Shown piece after piece: positions 35,646-43,811 of a DNA stretch of 64,000 bases. How positions within the stretch are numbered: position 1 is the first letter of the stretch; every line of letters starts with the position of its first letter. The position numbers were made by a program, and so were the translations under genes. Source of the DNA: JAOUGY01 sp963792365 (GTDB lineage: Bacteria > Actinomycetota > Acidimicrobiia > Spongiisociales > ZC4RG35); NCBI GenBank assembly GCA_963792365.1, contig CAWBVW010000002.1:124001-188000 (forward strand), given 5' to 3'. Below the pieces are notes generated by a model that ran no database searches, was not told the origin of the DNA, and saw only the letters and a program-made list of their open reading frames with translations.

Positions 35646-36547
35646 GCGAGGTCCATTCTGGTTTCGTGCCGATCGTGGGTCGACCGAACGTTGGGAAGTC
35701 CACGCTCGTCAATGCCCTGGTCGGGGAGAAGGTTTCGATCATCTCGTCTCGACCGCAGACCACGCGGAACACGATTCGTGGGGTCGTCACCGGGATCGAC
35801 GCCAAAGGTGACCCTGAGTACCAGCTGGTGCTGATCGACACGCCCGGTGTTCACAAGCCAAAGACCGAGCTCGGCAATCGGCTGAACAGCCTCGTGTACG
35901 GCACGTTGTCGGAGGCGGACGTTGTGGTGTTCGTGCTCGATGCGACTCAGCCCGTCGGACCCGGCGACCGGCGTATCGCCGATCGACTACGCCAGGCAGA
36001 CGCCACGACGGTGGTGGTCGTGAACAAGGTCGATGTGGCAGACAGGGGCTCTGTGGTGGCGCAGCTGTCCGAGGCCGCGGAATGGGGCTTCGACGCGTAC
36101 GTGCCGGTGTCTGCGCTCCAGTCGGAGAACCTCGACCCGGTCGTCGATGAGCTCGTAGCGAGGATTCCGGAGGGCCCGCTCTACTTCGATCCGGAGACCC
36201 GCTCCGATCAGCCCGACCACGACCTGGCAGCTGAGATCGTCCGAGAGAAGTTCCTCGATCGGCTCCGTGACGAGGTTCCGCACTCGCTCATCGTGGTGGT
36301 CGACGACATGGCCGAACGGAGCGATGACCTCCAGGTGATCGCGGCGCGCGTGATCGTCGAGCGGGATTCGCAGCGAGGCATCGTCATCGGCAAGGGCGGA
36401 TCAATGCTGAAGGTCGCGGGCACCGAGGCCCGCCAGGAACTCGAGAAGTTGTTTGGCACGAAGATCCACCTGGACCTCAGGGTCGTGGTGGAACCAGACT
36501 GGCAACAGAAGCCCCAGTTGCTGGACCGCCTCGGGTTTGGTGCCTGA
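35642..36547 (+). CDS. era: GTPase Era
   Basis: A 301-residue GTPase that binds the 3' end of 16S rRNA. G1 GRPNVGKSTLVNAL, G2 around TTRNTIRGV, G3 DTPGVHKP, G4 NKVDV and G5 SALQ are followed by the KH domain (RVIVERDSQRGIVIGKGG, LKVAGTEARQELEKLFG). The GTG start overlaps the CNNM gene stop. Last gene of the phoH-pgpH-ybeY-CNNM-era run. Confidence 0.97.
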   Translation: MSEVHSGFVPIVGRPNVGKSTLVNALVGEKVSIISSRPQTTRNTIRGVVTGIDAKGDPEYQLVLIDTPGVHKPKTELGNRLNSLVYGTLSEADVVVFVLDATQPVGPGDRRIADRLRQADATTVVVVNKVDVADRGSVVAQLSEAAEWGFDAYVPVSALQSENLDPVVDELVARIPEGPLYFDPETRSDQPDHDLAAEIVREKFLDRLRDEVPHSLIVVVDDMAERSDDLQVIAARVIVERDSQRGIVIGKGGSMLKVAGTEARQELEKLFGTKIHLDLRVVVEPDWQQKPQLLDRLGFGA

Positions 36548-36612
36548 CCAACGGCCCACAAGACCTTCATCGCAGTCGTCCGGCAGATCTGTGTCTCCGC
36601 CGCAGGGGCCGG

Positions 36613-37971
36613 TCAGGCGTTCGGCAGCGTGAGCCTGAAGACACTCCGACCGTTCTCGAACCGATAGACGAGAGTCCCGTGCATGAGCTCGGCCAGCTGT
36701 CGGGAGACCGCGAGACCGATCCCCACCGACCCGGGCTGGCCGGGTGATCTGTGTGCCCGCTCGTACGGTGCGAAGATGCGTTCCCAGTCGGGGACCGGAA
36801 GGCCGGCACCGTCGTCGGAGATCTCGAGCAGCGTGCTCTTTGCTTCGACGCGCCCCTCGATGAGGACGTTGCTGCCGCCGTACCGTTCGGCGTTGGTGAG
36901 AAGGTTTCGGATGATCTGGCGCACTCGAGTGGGGTCACCCGTCGCCATGCAGGTTTGTTCCATCCGGACACCCACGTCGATGGCCACCATTCCGCCGTCG
37001 AGCACTTGATCGACCTGCTTGCGGAGATCCACCGAGGCCCGGGCGACATCGATCCGGCCGATTTCGACTCTGGCCGCGACGAGCAGGTCGTCGACGAGGT
37101 GTGCAACCTCTTGGGAGTGCTGGGCTATCGACGAGATCATCAGCTTGCGATCGTCGTCTTCGAGCATGTCGTGCCCGTCGTCGAGCAACCTCGCAAAACC
37201 GAGGACGGCAGTGAGGGGGGTGCGGATCTCGTGGCTCACCGAGGCCAGGAACCTGTTCTTGGCCTCCATCAGCCCGATCATCCGACGCTCTTCGTTGCGA
37301 TGGTCGGATACGTCGAAGATCGTGAACACGGCTCGAGAGAAGTCCGGCACTCCTGTGATCACCGGCGCCGCGAGGATCGTTTCGGCGTCATACTGCTGGC
37401 CCGACGCGGTGGCGGCCACGATCATGGAATGGGCAATCGGCTTGGAATGCCAAACGGCGTCGAGCTGCTCCAACCATCCTTCGACGGATCCCTCGTTTAC
37501 GATCCTGGGATCGATTGGGCCGAGTAGCTCCTCGGGCGGCAGACCCACCGCAAGAATCGCAGCCGGATTGGCGGCCACGATCCGAATCATGGGAACCACC
37601 CCCCGGACGCCGGCAAGCGAGGGTCCGATGGCCTCACGGATGTCTTCGATGCCTTGGCTCTTGAGGTCGTTCATCCACGCCTGGGCTTCGGTGTAGTCCT
37701 GCTCCATCAATGGAACCGGTGTGATCCGAAACAGGTTCTCGAAACTCGACCACCCGCGCAACCCGTCCACGAGGTCCATGCGAACCTCATCGTCTTGTCG
37801 GTACTGGTCGTCGACGGCAAGTAGCAGCCGGTGCCACGACTCCATGGATGGGACTTGGTCGCCATCGAGCGCCAGTTCACCGAGTTGGCGCTGCAAGGTT
37901 GGATGGAGGTTCTGTTCTGGGCGCGGGGGCGAGCTGACCGCGGTCTTGACGGCAGTCCGGGGGCGGGACAT
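36613..37971 (-). CDS. cytosolic PAS-domain sensor histidine kinase
   Basis: A 452-residue kinase without membrane segments. Residues ~55-140 are helical and of unknown fold; ~140-235 resemble a PAS domain (VAANPAAILAVGLPPEELLG, AVFTIFDVSDHRNEER). HisKA has His247 in FLASVSHEIRTPLTAVLG. HATPase shows RQIIRNLLTNAERYGG, DDGAGLPVPDWERIF and GSVGIGLAVSRQLAELM. An orphan kinase lying between era and recO on the opposite strand, disrupting a usually tight block. Partner unknown. Confidence 0.9.
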   Translation of the reverse strand: MSRPRTAVKTAVSSPPRPEQNLHPTLQRQLGELALDGDQVPSMESWHRLLLAVDDQYRQDDEVRMDLVDGLRGWSSFENLFRITPVPLMEQDYTEAQAWMNDLKSQGIEDIREAIGPSLAGVRGVVPMIRIVAANPAAILAVGLPPEELLGPIDPRIVNEGSVEGWLEQLDAVWHSKPIAHSMIVAATASGQQYDAETILAAPVITGVPDFSRAVFTIFDVSDHRNEERRMIGLMEAKNRFLASVSHEIRTPLTAVLGFARLLDDGHDMLEDDDRKLMISSIAQHSQEVAHLVDDLLVAARVEIGRIDVARASVDLRKQVDQVLDGGMVAIDVGVRMEQTCMATGDPTRVRQIIRNLLTNAERYGGSNVLIEGRVEAKSTLLEISDDGAGLPVPDWERIFAPYERAHRSPGQPGSVGIGLAVSRQLAELMHGTLVYRFENGRSVFRLTLPNA

Positions 37972-38056
37972 GCCTAGTTCTTCGGCATCCGGAGGGAGTC
38001 TGCTTGAGCGGTCTGAGTACCGCGGTCAACGCCTGTTGCTCGGTAGGCTGACGCCG

Positions 38057-38776
38057 GTGGGACTCCGACATGACTCAGGCATCGTGCTGCGCGGGTATCC
38101 GTTCGGTGAGGCGGACCGCGTCGTCGTGTTGCTCAGCCCTCACCACGGCAAGCTCAGGACTGTTGCCAAGGGCGTTCGGAAGACCAAGAGCAGATTTGGT
38201 GGCCGCCTCGAGCCCTTCACACACGTCGAGTTGGTGCTGTTCGAAGGTCGAAATCTCGACACGATCACCCAGGTCGAGGTCGTCGATGCCTACCCCCGCC
38301 TGCGGACCGATCTCGAGCGGGTCACCTCGGCGTCGACCATGGTCGAGGCGATCGACGCCGTAGCTCAAGAAAGGGAACCGTCGGTTGCGCTGTTCGGTTT
38401 GTTGACTGAAGGCCTCGACGCGTTGGAGGCCGGGGCGGGCGGGTCCGACCTGGTCAGTGCCTTCTTGCTGCAACTTGCGGGTGTCGTCGGTGTCGCCCCC
38501 GCTCTGGAACGGTGCGCGACCTGCGGACGATCGGAGCTGCTCACCCGGTTCAGCTTCGACGGTGGAGGAGTGGTCTGCGACCTGTGCCGGGCGGAGGGAA
38601 CGTTCCGGCTTCGCCCTGGGCTGGTAGAGCACCTTGCCGTGCTTGCTCGAGTCGATCTCGCTTCGGTGTCGATCACCCAGTCGTCGTTCTCGGACGAGGC
38701 CATGGGGGTGACGCGCCGCTTCGTTGAACACCACCTGGACCGTCGCCTGGCCAGCCTCGCCGTGCTCGACATCTGA
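38057..38776 (+). CDS. recO: DNA repair protein RecO
   Basis: A 239-residue recombination mediator. The N-terminal OB fold has IVLRGYPFGEADRVVVLLS, KLRTVAKGVRKTKSRFGG and LEPFTHVELVLFEG. The helical C-terminal part has a zinc-type pair of CxxC motifs (CATCG and CDLCR). With RecR it loads RecA on SSB-covered DNA. GTG 38057 follows a TAGGCT hexamer by 7 bases, so a leaderless mRNA is likely. It shares one base with uppS (TGATG). Confidence 0.93.
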   Translation: MGLRHDSGIVLRGYPFGEADRVVVLLSPHHGKLRTVAKGVRKTKSRFGGRLEPFTHVELVLFEGRNLDTITQVEVVDAYPRLRTDLERVTSASTMVEAIDAVAQEREPSVALFGLLTEGLDALEAGAGGSDLVSAFLLQLAGVVGVAPALERCATCGRSELLTRFSFDGGGVVCDLCRAEGTFRLRPGLVEHLAVLARVDLASVSITQSSFSDEAMGVTRRFVEHHLDRRLASLAVLDI

Positions 38777-39825
38777 TGGATCTGTCGCGCCTCGACCGCG
38801 ATCAGATCCCCCGCCACGTCGGGCTGATCATGGATGGCAACGGCCGGTGGGCCAATGCTCGTGGACTCCCTCGCATCGCCGGGCACAAGGCAGGTGAGGA
38901 GGCGTTGTTCGATGTCGTACACGGCGGTCTGGAGATCGGAATCGAGTGGCTCAGCGCGTACACCTTCTCCACCGAGAATTGGGCGCGGGATCCCGAGGAG
39001 GTGGAATTCCTCATGTTCTTCAACCGCGACCTGCTGATCCGCCGCCGGGACGAGTTGCATGATCTGGGCGTGAGAATCCGTTTCGCCGGGGATCTCGGCG
39101 ATCCCCGGATCCCGGACGAGAACCGCGACTACATGGCCGAGAGCGAACGAATCACTGCCGGAAACGCTCGGATGCACATGGTGTTCGTCTTCAACTACGG
39201 ATCTCGGTGGGAATTGACGAGGGCGGCATCCAGAGTGGCTGAAGCGGCACTGGCGAGGCAGCTCGATCCCGCCGAAGTCGACCAGGACACCTTCGCCTCG
39301 TTCTTCGCCATCCCAGAAATGCCCGACCTCGACCTCGTGATCCGATCCTCGGGAGAGCATCGGCTCTCGAACTACCTGCTGTGGCAGGCGGCCTACGCCG
39401 AGTTCTCGTTCCCAGGAATCCTGTGGCCGGACTTCGACCGGTATGCCCTCCTGGACAGCGTGCTCGAGTACCAGCAGCGTGACCGACGGTTCGGCGGCGC
39501 CATCGACCGCTCGTCGGAAGCCGACGAGCCGGCCGCACGCGAACCCGCGTCACTCGAGACGGTCCGCTCCGAGATCGACACGATCGACCGCGAGATCATC
39601 CGGCTCCTGTCCCTCCGCCAACGCCAGGTGGAGGACGCAGCCAAGTTCAAAACCGACGACGAAGAAGTCCGGGCTCGCGACCGAGTCGAACAGGTGATCT
39701 CGAAGGTCCGGGCCGAGGCCGCCGCCCTGGGCGCGAGCCCGGAAGTGGCGGAGGCCACCTACCGCGCCATGGTCGCCGCCTTCATCACCCACGAACTCGA
39801 CATTGAAACCCGAACCCAGGGTTAA
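38776..39825 (+). CDS. uppS: undecaprenyl-diphosphate synthase fused to AroQ-type chorismate mutase domain
   Basis: A 349-residue two-domain protein. Residues 1-240 are a complete cis-prenyltransferase: Asp20 in GLIMDGNGRWA, HKAGEEAL, YTFSTENWARDPEEV, and IRSSGEHRLSNYLLWQ with AYAEFSF. It makes the C55 lipid carrier for peptidoglycan. After an Asp/Glu/Ala linker, residues 260-345 match AroQ chorismate mutase. Against E. coli CM, Arg11, Arg28, Lys39 and Arg51 align with Arg264, Arg281, Lys292 and Arg303, and Gln88 aligns with Glu340, with a single one-residue gap. The mutase would turn chorismate into prephenate. The frame is continuous with no slip site. The last codons and stop lie inside a hairpin repeat. 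Confidence 0.9.
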   Translation: MDLSRLDRDQIPRHVGLIMDGNGRWANARGLPRIAGHKAGEEALFDVVHGGLEIGIEWLSAYTFSTENWARDPEEVEFLMFFNRDLLIRRRDELHDLGVRIRFAGDLGDPRIPDENRDYMAESERITAGNARMHMVFVFNYGSRWELTRAASRVAEAALARQLDPAEVDQDTFASFFAIPEMPDLDLVIRSSGEHRLSNYLLWQAAYAEFSFPGILWPDFDRYALLDSVLEYQQRDRRFGGAIDRSSEADEPAAREPASLETVRSEIDTIDREIIRLLSLRQRQVEDAAKFKTDDEEVRARDRVEQVISKVRAEAAALGASPEVAEATYRAMVAAFITHELDIETRTQG

Positions 39826-39870
39826 GGTCCGCCAATTTGGCGGACCACAGCCCAAAGAACGGCGGGCGCC
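39805..39870 (+). repeat. hairpin repeat, copy 1 (inverted relative to copy 2)
   Basis: The core 39812-39863 is nearly identical to the complement of 42284-42336. It contains a 10-bp stem GGTCCGCCAA/TTGGCGGACC and ends with CCCAAAGAACGGCG. The TAA stop of uppS and its last four codons lie in the left part. It also sits at the 3' end of the convergent membrane-protein gene, so it can serve as a bidirectional terminator. Confidence 0.85.
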
Positions 39871-40464
39871 TCAGCTCGATGGAAGTCCCACCGCCACGAG
39901 CCCGGCCAGGGCGACGATGACCAGTGGGGCTGTGAGCACGACCCGTTTCACGCGGCCGGGCGTGGGCGACCCGTCGACTCGGGGGGCGACGACCACCGAG
40001 AACGCCCACGCCTCCACGGTCAGCATCGGCAGATACCAGGCAACTGCGGCAGCGGCCTCGACCGTCCCAGAAGAGGGATTGTCGAAGGCGAACTCGCGGA
40101 TGATCGGAATCTGCACGGTGAGGGCGGCGACGCCGAGCACCCATCGAAGCCAGGCGGGTCGTGGACGCCCGAATGCGATCGCGCCGGCGACCACCGACGG
40201 CCACATGACCGCCCCTGCCGCACCGAGCAGGGCGAGGGAGAGTGCCGTCGACCGCCACCACCCCACCCCACCTCTCAGGCGCCTGAGCCGAGCGAACCCG
40301 AGGAGCAAGCCCACGATGGTGGCTGCGCCGAGGATGAAGAGCGTGCCGCTCCACGAGAACTCAGGATCCGTGGATATGTATCGCATCCACAGCCGCATCA
40401 GGATCCCCCACGCCAAGCCGCCCACGGCCCCGAACACCAGGGGGTGATCGATCTGTCGGCTCAT
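39871..40464 (-). CDS. hypothetical integral membrane protein
   Basis: A 197-residue protein with about five to six membrane helices (residues ~8-28, ~38-58, ~70-95, ~103-122, ~135-158, ~172-195). I do not recognise a family. ATG 40464 is one base after the stop of the SodC-like gene, so both are one transcript. Its 3' end abuts the hairpin repeat. Confidence 0.7.
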   Translation of the reverse strand: MSRQIDHPLVFGAVGGLAWGILMRLWMRYISTDPEFSWSGTLFILGAATIVGLLLGFARLRRLRGGVGWWRSTALSLALLGAAGAVMWPSVVAGAIAFGRPRPAWLRWVLGVAALTVQIPIIREFAFDNPSSGTVEAAAAVAWYLPMLTVEAWAFSVVVAPRVDGSPTPGRVKRVVLTAPLVIVALAGLVAVGLPSS

Positions 40465-40465
40465 C

Positions 40466-40966
40466 TCAGAACTCCATCGGCAGACATGCGAGCCGGGTAC
40501 CGGCGGCACCGTCTGGGGCGGTGGGTAGGGCGTGGATGACGATCGACTGGGCTGCGCCCGCATCGATGTGGAAGGGGACGATGGCGAGCGCCTGTGCCGT
40601 TCCACCCGATGTGGCGGTGAAGTCGAGCCACACCTCGGTTTCAGGCGAAGGATCGCCGCCGGTGTTGTAGTGCCCGAGCGCCGCGGCGCCGTCGCCGGCC
40701 ACGCATGGACCGACGTGCACGTGGGCGCCGAATGCCGTCCCGGCGGCGGCCGGGTCGAGCCGGTCGATTTGGAGGTGCACGACTGTGCGTTCGCCTGCAA
40801 CGATCGATCGAGCTCGGGCCCTTGCGCCGTCCGTCGGATCCTGGGCTGCCGGGTTGAGATCGGTGAGGGCCCCGGCCGACGAGATCCCGGTTCCGGCCGA
40901 CACCGGTAGGGCCGTCAGGACCACCATGAGAGTGGCAAGGAGGCAGGTGGCATGTATTCGTCGCAT
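40466..40966 (-). CDS. secreted Cu/Zn superoxide dismutase-like protein, reduced zinc site
   Basis: A 166-residue exported protein (signal peptide MRRIHATCLLATLMVVLTAL, cleavage after SAG). The SodC-like core has copper-ligand candidates His82 and His84 (GAHVHVGPC), His99 (LGHYNTGG) and His145 (IVIHALP), and a disulfide pair Cys88/Cys161 (RLACLP). The zinc loop between His99 and WLDF is very short and lacks the usual His pair, as in copper-only SOD-like proteins. Activity is not certain. ATG 40966 has AAAGGAG upstream. Divergent from the ECF sigma gene across ~130 bases. Confidence 0.7.
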   Translation of the reverse strand: MRRIHATCLLATLMVVLTALPVSAGTGISSAGALTDLNPAAQDPTDGARARARSIVAGERTVVHLQIDRLDPAAAGTAFGAHVHVGPCVAGDGAAALGHYNTGGDPSPETEVWLDFTATSGGTAQALAIVPFHIDAGAAQSIVIHALPTAPDGAAGTRLACLPMEF

Positions 40967-41095
40967 CGTGTGCTCCTTTGGGGTTGGGCGAAGCCTTCGT
41001 CTGACGGACGCCCACCGTGGAGGCTTTGGGTGACACGACCGGCTGACAGGGGCAGATGTCACCCCACACGGCGGTTGAGATCGTCTGTCGAGTGG

Positions 41096-41653
41096 ATGGA
41101 TGCGGTCGCATATGCGGATTGGGTCTCGAATGAGGCTGCTGCGGCGGGTTGGGCGCGGTCTCAGGTGGACGCGCTCGTCGAGAGCCTCTTCGTTCGCGAG
41201 GCTGCGCAACTGGTGCGGCTCGCCCGGTTCTTCGTCGACGATGCGGATGCTGCGGAAGACCTGGTTCAGGAAGCGTTCATCAAGCTTGCACGATCGGTCC
41301 ACCGCATCGACGACCCGGACCGTACCCCGGCATATCTGCGTTCGATCGTGCTGAATCTGGCTCGCGATCACAACCGACGCGGGCTGGTTTCGCTCCGGCA
41401 CCGTAGCCGGCTCTGGGCACCGGATGCGGTGGGGCCGGACGAGACCTGGGCGATCCGCGACGACCAGCGACAGGTGATCGAGGCGCTCCGTGAGCTGCCA
41501 CCAGGACAACGGAACTGTCTCGTCCTGAGGTACTACCTCGAACTGTCGAATGCCGAGATCGCCGAGACGCTGGGTGTGTCGATCAACACCGTCAAGACGC
41601 AGATCCGGCGTGGCATGGCCGCGCTGGGACGGTCGCTAGGGGAGCTTCGATGA
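41096..41653 (+). CDS. ECF-type RNA polymerase sigma factor
   Basis: A 185-residue sigma-70 ECF/SigE-like protein: region 2 (LVRLARFFVDDADAAEDLVQEAFIKLAR), a linker with TPAYLRSIVLNLARDHNRR, and region 4 (ALRELPPGQRNCLVLRYYLELSNAEIAETLGVSINTVKTQIRRGM in pieces). ATG 41096 is chosen as the first ATG before region 1.1-like residues; the longer frame has no ribosome-binding site. Its stop overlaps the next gene (ATGA), the usual layout for a sigma factor with a membrane partner. Confidence 0.9.
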   Translation: MDAVAYADWVSNEAAAAGWARSQVDALVESLFVREAAQLVRLARFFVDDADAAEDLVQEAFIKLARSVHRIDDPDRTPAYLRSIVLNLARDHNRRGLVSLRHRSRLWAPDAVGPDETWAIRDDQRQVIEALRELPPGQRNCLVLRYYLELSNAEIAETLGVSINTVKTQIRRGMAALGRSLGELR

Positions 41654-42270
41654 CGAGCCTCGAACGCCTTCTCGCCGACGCATTGCAGTCGGGTGCCGCG
41701 ACGACCACTCCGGCTCCGGATCTGTTCGAACGCGTGAAGGGCTGTATCGAGGACGATGTCGTTCGGCGTCGTCGTCGGCGCCGGACCGCTGCGCTATGGG
41801 CAGGTCTCGTCGGGGCACTCGCCTCGGCGATGTGGGGCCTGTCGACCAATACAACCGGGAGAAGGACTATGAACTGGTGGGCACTCGAGCTGATCACGAC
41901 GGTGGCGCTGATCGGCGTCGCCTTGTGGTTGGGGCCGTTCATCAAGCGTTTCGGTCGGGCGTATGCCGCCGACGTCTTCCGAACGAACCCCCGGACCGGG
42001 AAGTCCTACATCGTCCTCACCGACATCGTCTACTACCTGATCTTCTCGGCGTACATCCTGTTCACCATCAGACTCGAGCCCGAGCCACAATGGTTCGGTC
42101 TCGTGCACGCAGAGCAGGTTCAGTTGGTCGTCTATCGCCTCGCCGGGATTCTTCTCATCATCGGTGTGCTCCACGGAGTCAACATCGTGTTGATGCCTGT
42201 TCTCGGGCGCCTGTTCTCGTTGAACCGGAGGCTGGACGCACGCAACGAGGAAGACGGCCTGGATGGATGA
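41650..42270 (+). CDS. membrane protein coupled to ECF sigma factor (possible anti-sigma)
   Basis: A 206-residue protein. A cytosolic ~45-residue N-terminus (LERLLADALQSGAA, PAPDLFERVKGCIEDDVV) ends in a run of eight arginines before the first membrane helix (~46-66). Three more helices follow (~75-95, ~123-143, ~160-185). The N-terminus plus the ATGA overlap with the sigma gene suggests regulation of that sigma factor, but no ZAS (HxxxCxxC) motif is present and the C-terminal half looks like an unrelated small membrane protein. Function inferred from position only. Confidence 0.55.
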   Translation: MTSLERLLADALQSGAATTTPAPDLFERVKGCIEDDVVRRRRRRRTAALWAGLVGALASAMWGLSTNTTGRRTMNWWALELITTVALIGVALWLGPFIKRFGRAYAADVFRTNPRTGKSYIVLTDIVYYLIFSAYILFTIRLEPEPQWFGLVHAEQVQLVVYRLAGILLIIGVLHGVNIVLMPVLGRLFSLNRRLDARNEEDGLDG

Positions 42271-42280
42271 GTCGGGATCT

Positions 42281-42340
42281 GGCGCCGTTCTTTGGGCGGT
42301 GGTCCGCCATTTTGGCGGACCTTAACCCTGGGTTCGTTTC
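42281..42340 (-). repeat. hairpin repeat, copy 2
   Basis: The complement of this segment matches copy 1 (39805-39870) with about three mismatches in a 52-base core plus two small indels. The stem GGTCCGCCA/TGGCGGACC has 9 bp with a TTT loop. It lies between the sigma-linked membrane protein gene and glyS and may act as a terminator. Confidence 0.85.
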
Positions 42341-42390
42341 CGAGTTCGATACGGGCCCTACACTGCCGGTTTCCCCCAACCAGGCAACGC

Positions 42391-43698
42391 ATGACCGTCT
42401 CTCTCGACACCATCTCAACGCTCGCGCAGCATCGCGGCTTCGTCTTCCAGTCCTCGCAGATCTATGGCGGGACCCGATCGGCATACGACTACGGCCCGTT
42501 GGGCGTGGAGATGCTCCGCAACGTCAAGAACGAGTGGTGGCGTTCGATGGTGCAGGAACGTGGCGACGTGGTGGGCCTCGACTCGGCGATCATCCAGGCG
42601 CGGAAGGTGTGGCAGGCGTCCGGTCATGAGGAGGTCTTCACCGATCCCATGGTCGAGTGCACCAACTGCAACGCTCGGTTGCGTCTCGACAAGCTCGATG
42701 ATGCCCAGCAATGCCCGAACTGCGGGAAGCGAGGCACGTTCACCGAGCCCCGGCAGTTCAACCTCATGTTCAAGACCCACACCGGCCCCATCGAGTCCGA
42801 GGAGAACATGGTGTATCTCCGTCCCGAGACGGCCCAGGGAATCTTCATCAACTTCGAAAACGTTCGGCGTGCCAACCGTCAGAAACTGCCCTTCGGTATC
42901 GCACAAGTGGGCAAATCGTTCCGCAACGAGATCACTCCCGGTCAGTTCGTGTTCCGAACACGTGAGTTCGAGCAGATGGAGATGGAGTACTTCTGTCACC
43001 CGTCCGAAGGTGCAAAATGGTTCGAGTACTGGGTTGATGCGCGTCATCGGTGGTACACCGATCTGGGGATGAACCCCGATCACATCCGCATCCGACCCCA
43101 CGATGCCGACGAGCTCAGCCACTATTCGGCCGTGACCGTCGACGTGGAGTACGAGTTCCCGTGGGGCTGGGACGAGCTCGAGGGTATCGCCAACCGCACG
43201 GACTTCGATCTCAAACAGCACATGGAGTGGTCGGGCGAGGATCTGAGCTACTTCGATCCGGAGTCGAACGAGCGTTTCGTCCCCCACGTCATAGAGCCGG
43301 CCGCGGGAGCCACCAGAACGACATTCGCCTTTCTCATCGACGCCTACGACGAGGAAACTCTCGAGAGCGGCGACAAGCGCACCGTGATGCGTCTCCATCA
43401 CCGGATATCTCCCTTCAAGCTCGCCGTGTTGCCGCTGTCGAAGAAGCCTGAGCTGGTCGAACCGTCCGAGAAGCTGGCCGACGAACTGCGTAAGCACTGG
43501 ATGCTCGAGTTCGACGTCACGCAGAACATCGGGAAGCGGTATCGGCGCCAGGATGAGATCGGCACCCCATACTGCGTGACATTCGACTTCGACTCGCTCG
43601 ATGACAATGCTGTCACCGTTCGTGATCGGGACTCCATGGCACAGGACCGGGTTTCGATGGATCAGCTGGTCGACTATCTGAGGCCTCGTCTCGACTGA
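42391..43698 (+). CDS. glyS: glycyl-tRNA synthetase (single-chain, alpha2 type)
   Basis: A 435-residue class II synthetase. Motif 1-type region RSAYDYGPLGVEMLRNVKNEWW, motif 2 GKSFRNEITPGQFVFRTREFEQME and motif 3 GATRTTFAFLIDAYDEE are clear, with RPETAQGIF between them and a zinc-like CTNCN/CPNCG pair. The anticodon-binding domain is C-terminal (FKLAVLPLSKKPELV). It charges tRNA-Gly. ATG 42391 begins at the first codon after a ~50-base leader that follows hairpin repeat copy 2. Confidence 0.97.
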   Translation: MTVSLDTISTLAQHRGFVFQSSQIYGGTRSAYDYGPLGVEMLRNVKNEWWRSMVQERGDVVGLDSAIIQARKVWQASGHEEVFTDPMVECTNCNARLRLDKLDDAQQCPNCGKRGTFTEPRQFNLMFKTHTGPIESEENMVYLRPETAQGIFINFENVRRANRQKLPFGIAQVGKSFRNEITPGQFVFRTREFEQMEMEYFCHPSEGAKWFEYWVDARHRWYTDLGMNPDHIRIRPHDADELSHYSAVTVDVEYEFPWGWDELEGIANRTDFDLKQHMEWSGEDLSYFDPESNERFVPHVIEPAAGATRTTFAFLIDAYDEETLESGDKRTVMRLHHRISPFKLAVLPLSKKPELVEPSEKLADELRKHWMLEFDVTQNIGKRYRRQDEIGTPYCVTFDFDSLDDNAVTVRDRDSMAQDRVSMDQLVDYLRPRLD

Positions 43699-43811
43699 GA
43701 GAGGTCTCGCGACCGCCCAGAACCATTCGCCCGACGGGAGCCTCGTTTAGAACTGTTTGAGGCACTGTTGCGTATGGTTCAGCGCCAATTGGAAGCCGAG
43801 AGAGGTCAGCG

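Noticed and set aside
39541..39825. Chorismate mutase part as a separate gene
   Set aside because: There is no stop codon, start codon with ribosome-binding site or frame change between the two domains; it is one frame.
42282..42413. Frames reading ...WSAILADLNPGF... and ...PRVKVRQNGGP...
   Set aside because: These peptides come from translating the hairpin repeat on either strand; they appear in both copies and are not genes.
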